30,483 nucleotides of DNA, taken from positions 26,186-56,668 of the forward strand of contig DDYB01000024.1 in the NCBI GenBank assembly GCA_002347265.1. The letters are read 5' to 3'. The notes beneath the pieces were generated by a model, which saw only the letters and a program-made list of their open reading frames with translations, made no database searches and was not told the origin of the DNA. Both the position numbers and the translations under genes were made by a program. Position 1 is the stretch's first letter, and each line of letters begins with the position of its first letter. Positions 15,616 through 22,885 of the stretch are shown piece after piece. The DNA comes from Desulfobacteraceae bacterium UBA2245. Lineage in GTDB: Bacteria > Desulfobacterota > Desulfobacteria > Desulfobacterales > UBA2245.

Positions 15616-15705
15616 GTCCACGCGATACCCATATCAATAGAATATGGGTATATTTTTCTGTTTTTTACCCATGTCGCCGCGACAAGTCCACGGCATACCC
15701 CTGTC
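15616..15705. repeat. Phased repeat and hairpin array between fic and hsdR
   Basis: TACCC(A/C)T(A/G)TC occurs at 15626, 15666 and 15696, 40 and 30 bases apart. A related inverted copy at 15640-15650 makes a 10-bp hairpin (15625-15634 with 15642-15651). The 20-mers at 15616-15635 and 15686-15705 agree at 16 of 20 bases. TGTCGCCGCGACA (15672-15684) is a further short palindrome. The last copy overlaps the fic stop codon. Helical phasing suggests a protein-binding array controlling hsdR, but this is inference. Confidence 0.55.
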
Positions 15706-16786
15706 AGGAGATCAGGAGTTTCAGTAAGGCGGTATTGAGATAATAGATCTCACGCCCTGCCTTGACCAGGGCAAGCATGCCGATCTGCTCCAGCGCCCTG
15801 AGGTACTGCGAAGCCGTTTTGCGCCGGGCAATGCCCGCCTCTTCCAGGAAACGGATTTTACAGTAAGGTTGACGGAAGAGCAGTTCCAGCAGCTCTTTCG
15901 AGTAGGCCTTGGGGGCATCGCGCTTGACGCGTTCGATGCCCTCGTGCATCAGGTCGCGGATGCTCAGGATTCGTTCACGGGTCGCCCGCGCCGTCTGCTC
16001 GATGGCGTCGAGCATATAGAGCACCCACGGTTCCCAAGCCTGTTCCACGGTGATTTGCCGCAGTCCGGCGTAGTATGCGCCCTTATGGTCGATGATATGC
16101 CGGCTCAGATAGAGCACCGGAATATCCAGCAGCCCGGTTTCGATCAGATAGAGGATGTTGATGATCCGGCCGGTCCTGCCGTTGCCGTCGGTAAAGGGAT
16201 GGATGGCTTCGAACTGGTAATGCATCACCGCCAGCTTGACCAGGGGATCGAGATCGCTCTCGTCGTAGATAAAGCGTTCCAGGTTGGCCAGCTTGTCGCG
16301 GATGACCGTCTCGCCCTCGGGCGGCGTGTAGATGATCTCCCCCGCCGGGTTGGCCAGTTTGGTTCCGGGCGTGCGCCGCACCCCCGCCGATGTTTCCTTG
16401 ATGATCTGAAACAGCTCCTCGAACAGACGGGTGGACAGGGGGCGATTCTCCTGCTTGATTGATTTGAAGCCGTGCCAGAGAGCGTCCTTGTAACGCAGCA
16501 CCTCCTTGGTGTGGGGATTGGTGCGCTGCCCCTGGTCGGCAAAGGCGCGGTACAGCTCGTCGTTGGTGGTGACGATGTTTTCGATCTCCGAGGAAAGCTT
16601 GGCCTCCTGCAAACCAATGGTCTGAATCAGGAGCGACTGATCCGGAATCAGCTCGCCGGCCCCCTTCAGCTCAGCCAGGGCCTTGTTGGCGGCAATGGCC
16701 TTTTTCAGCACGGCCCTGGTCTCCAGTTCCCCCGACGGCGGCAACAGGGGCAGGTCGTTGAACGGCGTTTGCGGGTCAAAGGGCAT
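15704..16786 (-). CDS. Fic-domain protein (class II, predicted AMP-transferase) in the RM operon
   Basis: The 360-residue protein has the complete Fic active-site motif HPFTDGNGRTGR (196-207), whose histidine transfers AMP (or another nucleotide) to protein hydroxyls. Upstream is an inhibitory-helix motif S65-x3-E69-N70 (SSEIEN), matching (S/T)xxxE(G/N) of class II self-inhibited Fic proteins. The C-terminal 80 residues resemble a winged helix (RKTASQYLRALEQIGML), as in the Fic/DUF4172-type regulators. I chose ATG 16786 because AGGAGG precedes it; the longer frame to 16849 lacks such a site. It overlaps the hsdS stop by 11 bases, so translation is coupled. The target is unknown; RM subunits or translation/topoisomerase proteins are possibilities. 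Confidence 0.9.
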   Translation of the reverse strand: MPFDPQTPFNDLPLLPPSGELETRAVLKKAIAANKALAELKGAGELIPDQSLLIQTIGLQEAKLSSEIENIVTTNDELYRAFADQGQRTNPHTKEVLRYKDALWHGFKSIKQENRPLSTRLFEELFQIIKETSAGVRRTPGTKLANPAGEIIYTPPEGETVIRDKLANLERFIYDESDLDPLVKLAVMHYQFEAIHPFTDGNGRTGRIINILYLIETGLLDIPVLYLSRHIIDHKGAYYAGLRQITVEQAWEPWVLYMLDAIEQTARATRERILSIRDLMHEGIERVKRDAPKAYSKELLELLFRQPYCKIRFLEEAGIARRKTASQYLRALEQIGMLALVKAGREIYYLNTALLKLLIS

Positions 16787-18023
16787 GGGCGTTTGCCTCC
16801 TGAGAAGATGACGGCTCGGGAACGGGCCGTTGACCGGTGACGCATTCATGGATCAGGCTGACTCGGTATTCAGCCAGGAGTGTGAGCTGGCGGGCGTAGG
16901 CTTCAAGGAGTTGGCCATTTTGAGAGCACCTCACCTTAATGGAATCCAGAATTACTTTTTGTTCATCGATTGGAGGTATGGTCATCATAAAATTAAGAAA
17001 TACAGGCATCCTAAGTGAATCCACCGTGGACTTTGCACCGCCTTCAAGGGCAACTTTGTAGAAATTTTCTTTTAAATAGTGAAATACAAACTCCCCAAGG
17101 ATTTCTTTGAAGTTGAAGAGCATGTAAACACGCTGATGGAAATCAAATTTCCCCACATAGTGGTGAAACACTTTTCCAACGCCCGCTCCATCCCCAGCAG
17201 TAAGAACGGCTTCACCATCAAAGGAGTAGCTCCCAATTTTTTCGATAATCTGTGATCTGACAAAAAAAGGATACACACCATCTTGATCTGCATCCACCGT
17301 ATCCTTTGAGCCTGTAGTTATCTTGCATACATACTTCAGGCGCTTTAAATCCCAATGCTCCGGAATATCCCCCAACCAAGGAATACCGGAATTTTTCATC
17401 GGAGCATTGGGATTAAGACCACGGGTGACGGCCTGCTGAATAAGGGCGGCCCGCTGCTCCTTGAGCAAGGCCATCTGCCGCCGCCGCAGCTCCATCAGCC
17501 GGTCGATCTTTGCCGTCTGCTCGTCCAGATATGCGGCAATGCGGCGTTGTTCGGGTGGCGATGGCAGTTCAAGTTTCAGGTTTTTTAGAGAATACGTTGA
17601 TAACTCAATGAATGTTGTGCCAAGGCCAAGGCTCTTCAATTCATCTGCTGCATCGAGAGCAAAGTAATAAGCAAATTTTGAATCCAGCTTACGCTTGTCA
17701 GGGAAGATAGCCTTGCAACCTTGGTTCGTGGTAGCCTCGCAGGCCAGCAGGCCAACAGAGCCAATAGGCGCTCGCGTCGATATAACAATGGTTCCAGGCA
17801 GCAAAATATATAGACCGGCAGCTGCGACTCCAGCGTGTGTTAACGTCCTGCTCGATCCTTCTATAGCGCAACTTCCTTTTTTGCCCAAATCCACGGGAGT
17901 GAGCCACGGGATCGGGCCATCCCAATAGTCAGGAACGGAGCTTTGTGGCGTCCCTCCCGCCATCACTTTACTGGCAAATTTGATCTTTGTGCTTTGCCAT
18001 GTTGTGGGATTTGCAGCACTCAT
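16776..18023 (-). CDS. hsdS: Type I restriction-modification specificity subunit HsdS
   Basis: The 415-residue protein has the two target-recognition domains and two conserved helical spacers of HsdS. The first half has TPVDLGKKGSC-type and ISTRAPIGSVG motifs and ends in the conserved helix PPEQRRIAAYLDEQTAKID. The second half begins with the typical GIPWLGDIPEHWDLKRLKY and ends in a second helix (PPIDEQKVILDSI). It recognises a bipartite DNA sequence and assembles with HsdM and HsdR; the sequence recognised cannot be read from this. It overlaps hsdM by four bases (ATGA) and fic by 11. Mid-gene DNA is more AT-rich than hsdM, as usual for exchanged recognition domains. Confidence 0.94.
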   Translation of the reverse strand: MSAANPTTWQSTKIKFASKVMAGGTPQSSVPDYWDGPIPWLTPVDLGKKGSCAIEGSSRTLTHAGVAAAGLYILLPGTIVISTRAPIGSVGLLACEATTNQGCKAIFPDKRKLDSKFAYYFALDAADELKSLGLGTTFIELSTYSLKNLKLELPSPPEQRRIAAYLDEQTAKIDRLMELRRRQMALLKEQRAALIQQAVTRGLNPNAPMKNSGIPWLGDIPEHWDLKRLKYVCKITTGSKDTVDADQDGVYPFFVRSQIIEKIGSYSFDGEAVLTAGDGAGVGKVFHHYVGKFDFHQRVYMLFNFKEILGEFVFHYLKENFYKVALEGGAKSTVDSLRMPVFLNFMMTIPPIDEQKVILDSIKVRCSQNGQLLEAYARQLTLLAEYRVSLIHECVTGQRPVPEPSSSQEANAHAL

Positions 18024-19984
18024 TCCTTCACAATCTCCCGCAACAGGTTTTCCGTCTCCTCATCCAGAGCCAGCAGTTCGGCGGCGATTTCCTCGGTGGA
18101 ACGCAGCGGGGTGTATTCGTAAAAATATTTGGTAAAGCTGATCTCATAGCCTATCTTATCCTTGCTCCGATCCATCCAGGCGTCGGGGACATGGGGCAGC
18201 ACCTCGCGGGCAAAGTAGGCGTCGATGTCCTCTTTTAAGGGCACGTTTTCGAAGTCGCGCAGGTCGCTGTCCGGCATCTGGTTGCCATCGTTGTCCAGCA
18301 CCGGCACGGCAGACTCATCGCGCTCTCCCAACACCGCGCGGATTACCTTCACCAGCCCGGCGGCGGGCTTCCAGGGCAGGGCCTTGTGCAGCGCGGCAAA
18401 GAACCGGCCGTCATCCACCCACGGTGCTTTTTCCGCCAGTTTTTCCAGCGCATCGGCGAGCTGCCGGCCGCGGTTATCCTTGAGCTTGAGCACGGCAGCG
18501 TCGAGTTGCAAACGCCGGCGTTGATCGGCGCTCAGATCAAAGCGCAGGCGCAACGGGCGTTCCACGCAGACCTTGGTATAGCCGAAATCGGCGGTATCGA
18601 AGATCTTGCTGACCTTGTTCTCTTCAAACGCTTCGTAGATGCCAAGAACGGCGGCGGACTGGTCCTCGCCGATCTCCACCCGTTTCTTGCCGAGGTTGCG
18701 CCGCAGCATGGTGCGGAACTCCTCGCCGTTTGCGTTGATCAACTGCACCTTGCCGCGCCGCCCGGCGGGCTTGCGGTTATTGATCAGCCAGATATAGGTG
18801 GCAATGCCGGTGTTGTAGAACAGGTCATTGGGCAGGGCGACGATGGCATCGAGCCAGTCATTTTCAAGAATGTACCGGCGAATGTTGCTGGGGCCGCTGC
18901 CGGCGTCGCCATTGAACAGGGGCGAACCGTTGAAGATGATGGCGATTTTCGATCCTTGCGGGGCCATCTTGCTTATCTTGTGCAGCAAAAAGAGCATGGC
19001 CCCGTCGCCCACGTCCGGAAGGCCTGGTGCGTAGCGGCCGGAAGCGCCCAGCTTGTGTTCGGCCTCGATCTCTTCGCGGATGTTCTTCCAGTCCTTGCCG
19101 AAGGGCGGATTGGAGAGCATGTAGTTGAACTGCTTTCCGGGAAGCAGGTCGCGGCTCAGGGTGTTCTCGCGCTTGATGTTTTCCGGGTCTTCGCCCTTCA
19201 TCAGCATGTCGGCCTTGGCGATGGCATAGGTCTTTTCGTTCAGCTCCTGGCCGTAGAGATAGACCTCCAGCGACGGGTTGATGGCGGCCAGCAGGTGCTC
19301 CTTGGCAATGGTGAGCATGCCGCCGGTGCCGCAGGCGGGGTCATAGATGCCGATGAGTCTTTCCCTGGCCAGTTTTTCCCGGTCCGGCTCGAACATCAGC
19401 TTGACCATCAGCCGGATGATGTCGCGGGGGGTGTAGAACTGCCCGGCGGCTTCGTTGCTGGCTTCTTTGAATTTGCGGATCAGGTATTCGAAGATGGTGC
19501 CCATGCCGTGGTTATCGACGTTTTCGGGCGAGAGATCGGCCTCGGCAAAGGCCTGGGTGACTTTCAAAATCAGCCGCTTGCGGGCCAGTGTCTCATAAAT
19601 GGGCGACAGCCCTTTTTCCTCGCCGCCGGAGAAGTTGTAAAGGATGTCCTTGACGTTGGCGGAAAAGCCGCCGAGGTAAGCGGAGAAGTTGGGCACGATG
19701 TCGGCCGGCCGCCGGATCAATTCGTCAAGCGAGTATTCGGAGGTGTTGTAAAACCGCTGGCCGGCAGCCCGCATCAGGAGCGCGTCGCGGGTCTGGTCGG
19801 GGACAGCCTTGTATTTCTCCGCCGCCTCGCGCACCGCCTGCCGGGCGGGTTGCAACACGCAGTCCAGACGGCGCAGCAGGGTGAAGGGCAGGATCACATC
19901 TTCGTAATTCTTGGCGTCGTAGTCGTCTTTGATCAGGTCGGCGATCTTCCAGAGGAACTCGGCGATTTCGGAATGGTTTTGCAT
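18020..19984 (-). CDS. hsdM: Type I restriction-modification DNA methyltransferase subunit HsdM
   Basis: This 654-residue N6-adenine methyltransferase subunit has an N-terminal helical HsdM_N domain (FLWKIADLIKDDYDAKNYEDVILP region). FYTPR (183-187) follows, then the SAM-binding motif DPACGTGG (215-222) and the catalytic NPPF (292-295). It is longer than E. coli HsdM and belongs to the common larger type. The start ATG 19982-19984 immediately follows the TAG of a short upstream frame (GGTAGATG) and has no own Shine-Dalgarno, so coupling to that frame is likely. It is the first main gene of the operon; a promoter and palindrome lie at 20215-20260. Confidence 0.95.
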   Translation of the reverse strand: MQNHSEIAEFLWKIADLIKDDYDAKNYEDVILPFTLLRRLDCVLQPARQAVREAAEKYKAVPDQTRDALLMRAAGQRFYNTSEYSLDELIRRPADIVPNFSAYLGGFSANVKDILYNFSGGEEKGLSPIYETLARKRLILKVTQAFAEADLSPENVDNHGMGTIFEYLIRKFKEASNEAAGQFYTPRDIIRLMVKLMFEPDREKLARERLIGIYDPACGTGGMLTIAKEHLLAAINPSLEVYLYGQELNEKTYAIAKADMLMKGEDPENIKRENTLSRDLLPGKQFNYMLSNPPFGKDWKNIREEIEAEHKLGASGRYAPGLPDVGDGAMLFLLHKISKMAPQGSKIAIIFNGSPLFNGDAGSGPSNIRRYILENDWLDAIVALPNDLFYNTGIATYIWLINNRKPAGRRGKVQLINANGEEFRTMLRRNLGKKRVEIGEDQSAAVLGIYEAFEENKVSKIFDTADFGYTKVCVERPLRLRFDLSADQRRRLQLDAAVLKLKDNRGRQLADALEKLAEKAPWVDDGRFFAALHKALPWKPAAGLVKVIRAVLGERDESAVPVLDNDGNQMPDSDLRDFENVPLKEDIDAYFAREVLPHVPDAWMDRSKDKIGYEISFTKYFYEYTPLRSTEEIAAELLALDEETENLLREIVKE

Positions 19985-20143
19985 CTACCCAACGTTCCAC
20001 GGGGAATTTTGAAAGCATTTAGCCAATTTCATATTATCTGACTCGCCGATATTTTCCGGCTTCGCCGGCCACTTCGCGCAGTCCAGGGCTTTATGCTTCC
20101 AATATTTAAGACGATCAACCTTCTTCAGTTTTGCGAGTTGCAT
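19985..20143 (-). CDS. Possible 52-residue leader protein upstream of hsdM
   Basis: The frame runs from ATG 20143 (CTGGAG about five bases upstream) to TAG 19985-19987, directly abutting the hsdM start. It gives a basic peptide with KLKKVDRLKYWKHK near the start and three cysteines none of which form an obvious motif. I do not recognise a family and see no helix-turn-helix. The reason for reporting it is positional: hsdM lacks its own ribosome binding site, so this frame may exist to deliver ribosomes to hsdM. An in-frame ATG at 20203 would add 20 residues but has no ribosome binding site. Confidence 0.35.
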   Translation of the reverse strand: MQLAKLKKVDRLKYWKHKALDCAKWPAKPENIGESDNMKLAKCFQNSPWNVG

Positions 20144-20214
20144 TACGGCTCCAGTGAAAAGCTGTGCATGAAAGATCAATATGGCGACCTCGACGGCGGC
20201 CATTATTTTTCTTT

Positions 20215-20229
20215 AGTGAAACTTTCACT
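20215..20229. promoter_or_regulatory. Palindromic operator candidate at the hsdM promoter
   Basis: AGTGAAA-C-TTTCACT is a perfect 15-bp inverted repeat. It begins four bases downstream of the predicted -10 on the minus strand, so it would overlap the start of transcription. This is a typical repressor-site position. Confidence 0.5.
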
Positions 20230-20232
20230 GCT

Positions 20233-20260
20233 AAAATACAATAATTTACTGTAATGTCCA
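20233..20260 (-). promoter_or_regulatory. Promoter of the hsdM-hsdS-fic-hsdR operon
   Basis: On the minus strand, TGGACA (20260-20255, 5/6 of -35), a 16-bp AT-rich spacer and TATTTT (20238-20233, 4/6 of -10) form a good sigma-70-type promoter. Confidence 0.5.
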
Positions 20261-20308
20261 GAATAATCCTAATAAATAAACAACGCCACATACTGTGGAG
20301 GGAAAAAC

Positions 20309-20446
20309 ATGGCGCGGCACTATTCTTCCAAAGACTTTTTCCAACAGATGCCGAATTCCCTGCACTCGCGATCTTTCGAGGATCGCGGGTTTTCTTTTGA
20401 CGGACAACGTGCTGCGGTTATCTCTCAAACGTTCTGCAAAAGTTGA
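20309..20446 (+). pseudogene. Transposase remnant (5' fragment)
   Basis: A strong ribosome binding site (GGAGGG, 20297-20302) precedes ATG 20309. The 45-residue product begins MARHYSSKDFFQQMPNS and continues to FEDRGF. From memory this resembles the conserved N-terminus of a family of DDE transposases (SKDFFRQMPNALLARYF). The frame is then lost and runs antisense into the 3' end of the FAH-family gene. The rest of the element is absent. It lies at the right edge of the restriction-modification island and is probably a scar of its acquisition. The family identification is by recollection of the motif only. Confidence 0.5.
20365..20398 (+). terminator. Hairpin with T-rich tail downstream of the FAH-family gene
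   Basis: CGCGATC (20367-20373) and GATCGCG (20381-20387) pair around a 7-nt loop, extendable by a G-T and a G-C pair, with TTTTCTTTT after it on the + strand. It lies between convergently placed ends and inside the transposase remnant's frame, so it may be partly coincidental. Confidence 0.4.
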
Positions 20447-21242
20447 CCAGCCGGCCGATTCCCTCGATTTCAACGACCACCTGGTCTCCGTCCTTCAGGT
20501 ACATTCGGGGTGTGCGGAAAACCCCCACGCCGGACGGCGTTCCGGTCAGAATCAGATCGCCGGGCATCAGGGTGAAATGCCGGGACAGAAAACTCACCAG
20601 AAAGGGGACCTTGAAGAACATCTCTCCGGTATGGCTGTCCTGAAGGGTCTGGCCGTTGAGATGGCAGTAGATCTTAAGATCGTGGGGGTCCGGAATCTCA
20701 TCTTTCGTCACGATCCACGGACCCAGCGGGCAGAAGGTGTCCAGGGATTTGCCCCGGACCCACTGCTTGTCCCCGAACTGCAGGTCCCGGGCGCTGACGT
20801 CATTGGCGCAGGTATAGCCGAACACCGCCTCCATGGCCTGAGCTTCCGGGATGTCGAAGGCCTTCTTTCCGATCACCACGGCCAGCTCGGCCTCGTAGTC
20901 CACCTTCTTCGTGATGTTCAGGTTCCAGGCGATGGTCTGGCCCGAGCCGATCAGGCTGTTGGGAAACTTGGCGAAGATCAGGGGCGCCTCCGGAACCTGG
21001 GCTTTGCCTTCCACGGCATGATCCGCGTAGTTGAGCCCCAGGGCGATGATCTTGGTCGGGCGGGTTACCGAAGCGGCCAGCTGCGCCCGGTCCATGGGGA
21101 TCGAATCTCCTGATGGCGAGACTTCCGGCTTCTGAAGGATGAAATCGATCATGTCGCCGTCAAACCCGATCGGAAGCAGGGTGTTTTCCTCAACGATTCC
21201 CAGGCGAATCCGGTTCTTGTCAAAATACTGGGCGATTTTCAT
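20418..21242 (-). CDS. Fumarylacetoacetate hydrolase (FAH) family protein
   Basis: At 274 residues this has the usual size of the FAH superfamily, Mg-dependent enzymes acting on C-C bonds of dioxo acids (fumarylpyruvate and acylpyruvate hydrolases, oxaloacetate decarboxylases, HHDD isomerases). Metal ligands E117 and E119 (VDYEAELAVVIG) and D148 (CANDVSARDLQ) are present, as are RGKSLDTFCPLGPW and the TGTPSGVG loop near the end. ATG 21242 has AAGGAAGG upstream. It is 17 bases downstream of the aminopeptidase gene, in one minus-strand operon. The substrate cannot be decided from sequence alone. Confidence 0.92.
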   Translation of the reverse strand: MKIAQYFDKNRIRLGIVEENTLLPIGFDGDMIDFILQKPEVSPSGDSIPMDRAQLAASVTRPTKIIALGLNYADHAVEGKAQVPEAPLIFAKFPNSLIGSGQTIAWNLNITKKVDYEAELAVVIGKKAFDIPEAQAMEAVFGYTCANDVSARDLQFGDKQWVRGKSLDTFCPLGPWIVTKDEIPDPHDLKIYCHLNGQTLQDSHTGEMFFKVPFLVSFLSRHFTLMPGDLILTGTPSGVGVFRTPRMYLKDGDQVVVEIEGIGRLVNFCRTFER

Positions 21243-21259
21243 GGGCGTTGCCTTCCTTG

Positions 21260-22459
21260 TCAGCAGGCGAATTTTCCGTTTTCGTAGATGACGACTGTCC
21301 TGCCCGAGACCAGCCTGGCGCTGACGCGCTTGGGCTCGGTGTTGACCAGGTCCCAGTGAAGGGCCGAATCGTTGAAGCCCAGCGCTTTTTTGGTTTCCGG
21401 GGTCAGCTCCTTCGGGTTTCCGTCATAGGTGTCCGAATACGAGGCGCCTACGGCCACATGGCAGTTTCCGTGCGCGCCACCGAAATTTTCATCGTACAGG
21501 GTGTTGGCCATGAACCGGTCGATCTTTGAGAACCGGATGTCGGTGAGGGAAAACTCTCCCAGCTTGTTGGCGCCCTTGTCCATGGCCAGCTGGGTCTTGA
21601 GAAAGTTTCCGCCGGTCTGAGCTTCGGCCGAAACCACGGCGCCCTTTTTGAATTCCAGCCGGACCTTTTCCACGTAATTGCCGTTTCGGAACGAAGGCTG
21701 GTCGGCGAAATAAATTCCCTCGGTTCCCCGCCAGTCCGGAGACATGAACAGCTCGAAACTGGGAATATTATGACCCGAGATGCCGATCCACCGGCGTTTT
21801 TCGCCCGGCGTGATCACCAGATCCGTGCTCTTGGATTCCACCCGGTAGGACTGAACCTTCATGCGGTTGAGCCATTTTTTAATGGCCCCGGCGTTCTTGT
21901 GAATTTCCTTCCACTGGGCCACGGGGTCCTCGCTGTCCAGAAAGCAGGCACGGGCGATCTGCCCGGCGTATTCATTCAGGCTCATTCGGGCGTGACGGGC
22001 CAGTTCCCCGGTGGGACTCATGCAAAGGGTCCATCCGTAAAGCCCCTCTTCTTCGCGCCGGGTCAGAATGTCCCGCAGGGGTTTCCGGGAGATCAGGGCA
22101 CGGGCGATTTTTTTCGGATCCACATCGGCCAGATGGGTGATCGATTCGGGCCCCAGCAGGTGAATGCTGGCGTTGAGGTGATGGTAAAACTCTTTCTGGC
22201 CCGGGGGATGAAATTCCAGCTGCCGGGCGCTGGCGTGTTCGTAGAAGCTTTTTTCCATCCGTTTGCCGGCATTGATCCGCTGAACCGGATGCATGCCGGC
22301 GTCCAGAATCTTTTCAAACAGCCTTTCGCAGAGCCCGAGGGCGGAAAGGTCGTATTGAATCAGAACAATGTCGTTTTTGTTGTATTTCCGGGTCCGGGCG
22401 GTCCGGATTCCCCACAGAAGCACGTCCGCATAGCGGTCCAGTTGTTGATCGTCGAGCAT
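21260..22459 (-). CDS. M29-family (AmpS-like) aminopeptidase
   Basis: The 399-residue protein belongs to the thermophilic aminopeptidase family M29, dinuclear metal enzymes that remove N-terminal residues from peptides in the cytoplasm. It has the SGHNIPSFELFMSPDWRGTE segment, GEFSLTD, and the C-terminal metal-binding run HGNCHVAVGASYSDTYDG followed by DSALHWDLV. These supply the glutamate, histidine and aspartate ligands. GGAGG stands before ATG 22459. It follows a small unknown gene by 10 bases and precedes the FAH-family gene, so a peptide or amino-acid degradation operon is plausible. Confidence 0.9.
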   Translation of the reverse strand: MLDDQQLDRYADVLLWGIRTARTRKYNKNDIVLIQYDLSALGLCERLFEKILDAGMHPVQRINAGKRMEKSFYEHASARQLEFHPPGQKEFYHHLNASIHLLGPESITHLADVDPKKIARALISRKPLRDILTRREEEGLYGWTLCMSPTGELARHARMSLNEYAGQIARACFLDSEDPVAQWKEIHKNAGAIKKWLNRMKVQSYRVESKSTDLVITPGEKRRWIGISGHNIPSFELFMSPDWRGTEGIYFADQPSFRNGNYVEKVRLEFKKGAVVSAEAQTGGNFLKTQLAMDKGANKLGEFSLTDIRFSKIDRFMANTLYDENFGGAHGNCHVAVGASYSDTYDGNPKELTPETKKALGFNDSALHWDLVNTEPKRVSARLVSGRTVVIYENGKFAC

Positions 22460-22469
22460 CGTTCCTCCT

Positions 22470-22745
22470 TCAGTCTTCTGCTTCCTTCAAAAACAGCCGG
22501 TGGTACTCGGCATCGCTCAGATGGTTTTGCAGAAGCTCGGATATCAGGTTGAAGATTCGGGAAAGCTCCGGGTCCGGAAGCTTTTCCAGCAGATGATCCA
22601 TCAGCGCGTCATCGGAGAATTTCTGAAGATAATACCGGACGCAGGCCTCATCGGTCCTGCGGTCCCATCCAAATGCCACGGGTCCGGAATAGGTCTCCAC
22701 AAACTCGTGGCGATGTTTTTTTGTACAGGGCGGTTGACTTTTCAT
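22470..22745 (-). CDS. Small conserved-looking protein of unknown function
   Basis: The 91-residue soluble protein is rich in charged residues, with no signal peptide or membrane segment and predicted largely helical in its second half (DDALMDHLLEKLPDPELSRI). I do not recognise a family. It is the first gene of the minus-strand operon, 10 bases before the aminopeptidase, which supports its being real. No good ribosome binding site precedes ATG 22745. An inverted repeat at 22759-22785 stands just upstream, in the divergent promoter region. Confidence 0.6.
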   Translation of the reverse strand: MKSQPPCTKKHRHEFVETYSGPVAFGWDRRTDEACVRYYLQKFSDDALMDHLLEKLPDPELSRIFNLISELLQNHLSDAEYHRLFLKEAED

Positions 22746-22758
22746 GGCAATCTATTTC

Positions 22759-22785
22759 ATGCTGACAAAAATTTTGAGTCAGCAT
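22759..22785. promoter_or_regulatory. Inverted repeat in the divergent promoter region
   Basis: ATGCTGAC and GTCAGCAT are separated by an 11-base AT-rich core. The repeat lies 14 bases before the minus-strand start (22745) and 100 bases before the plus-strand start (22886). It is a good candidate for a dimeric regulator site serving one or both genes. Confidence 0.45.
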
Positions 22786-22885
22786 ACTTGAAAAGACGGC
22801 GACGGTCAACGCATTCGGCCGTCCCTTCGAATCCCGGAGCCCTGGATTGCATTCCGGTTCCTTCCGGGTGTCTGAAAGGAGAAAA

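Noticed and set aside
18386..20041. Long plus-strand frame opposite hsdM
   Set aside because: It is a shadow of the clearly conserved hsdM gene, and its translation is low-complexity without family motifs.
19985..20446. A right attachment site repeating the tRNA 3' end
   Set aside because: I looked for copies of the tRNA T-arm/acceptor sequence near the right border of the island and saw none.
20246..20473. Minus-strand 75-codon frame upstream of the RM operon
   Set aside because: It overlaps the FAH-family gene end and transposase remnant, lacks a ribosome binding site and shows no family features.
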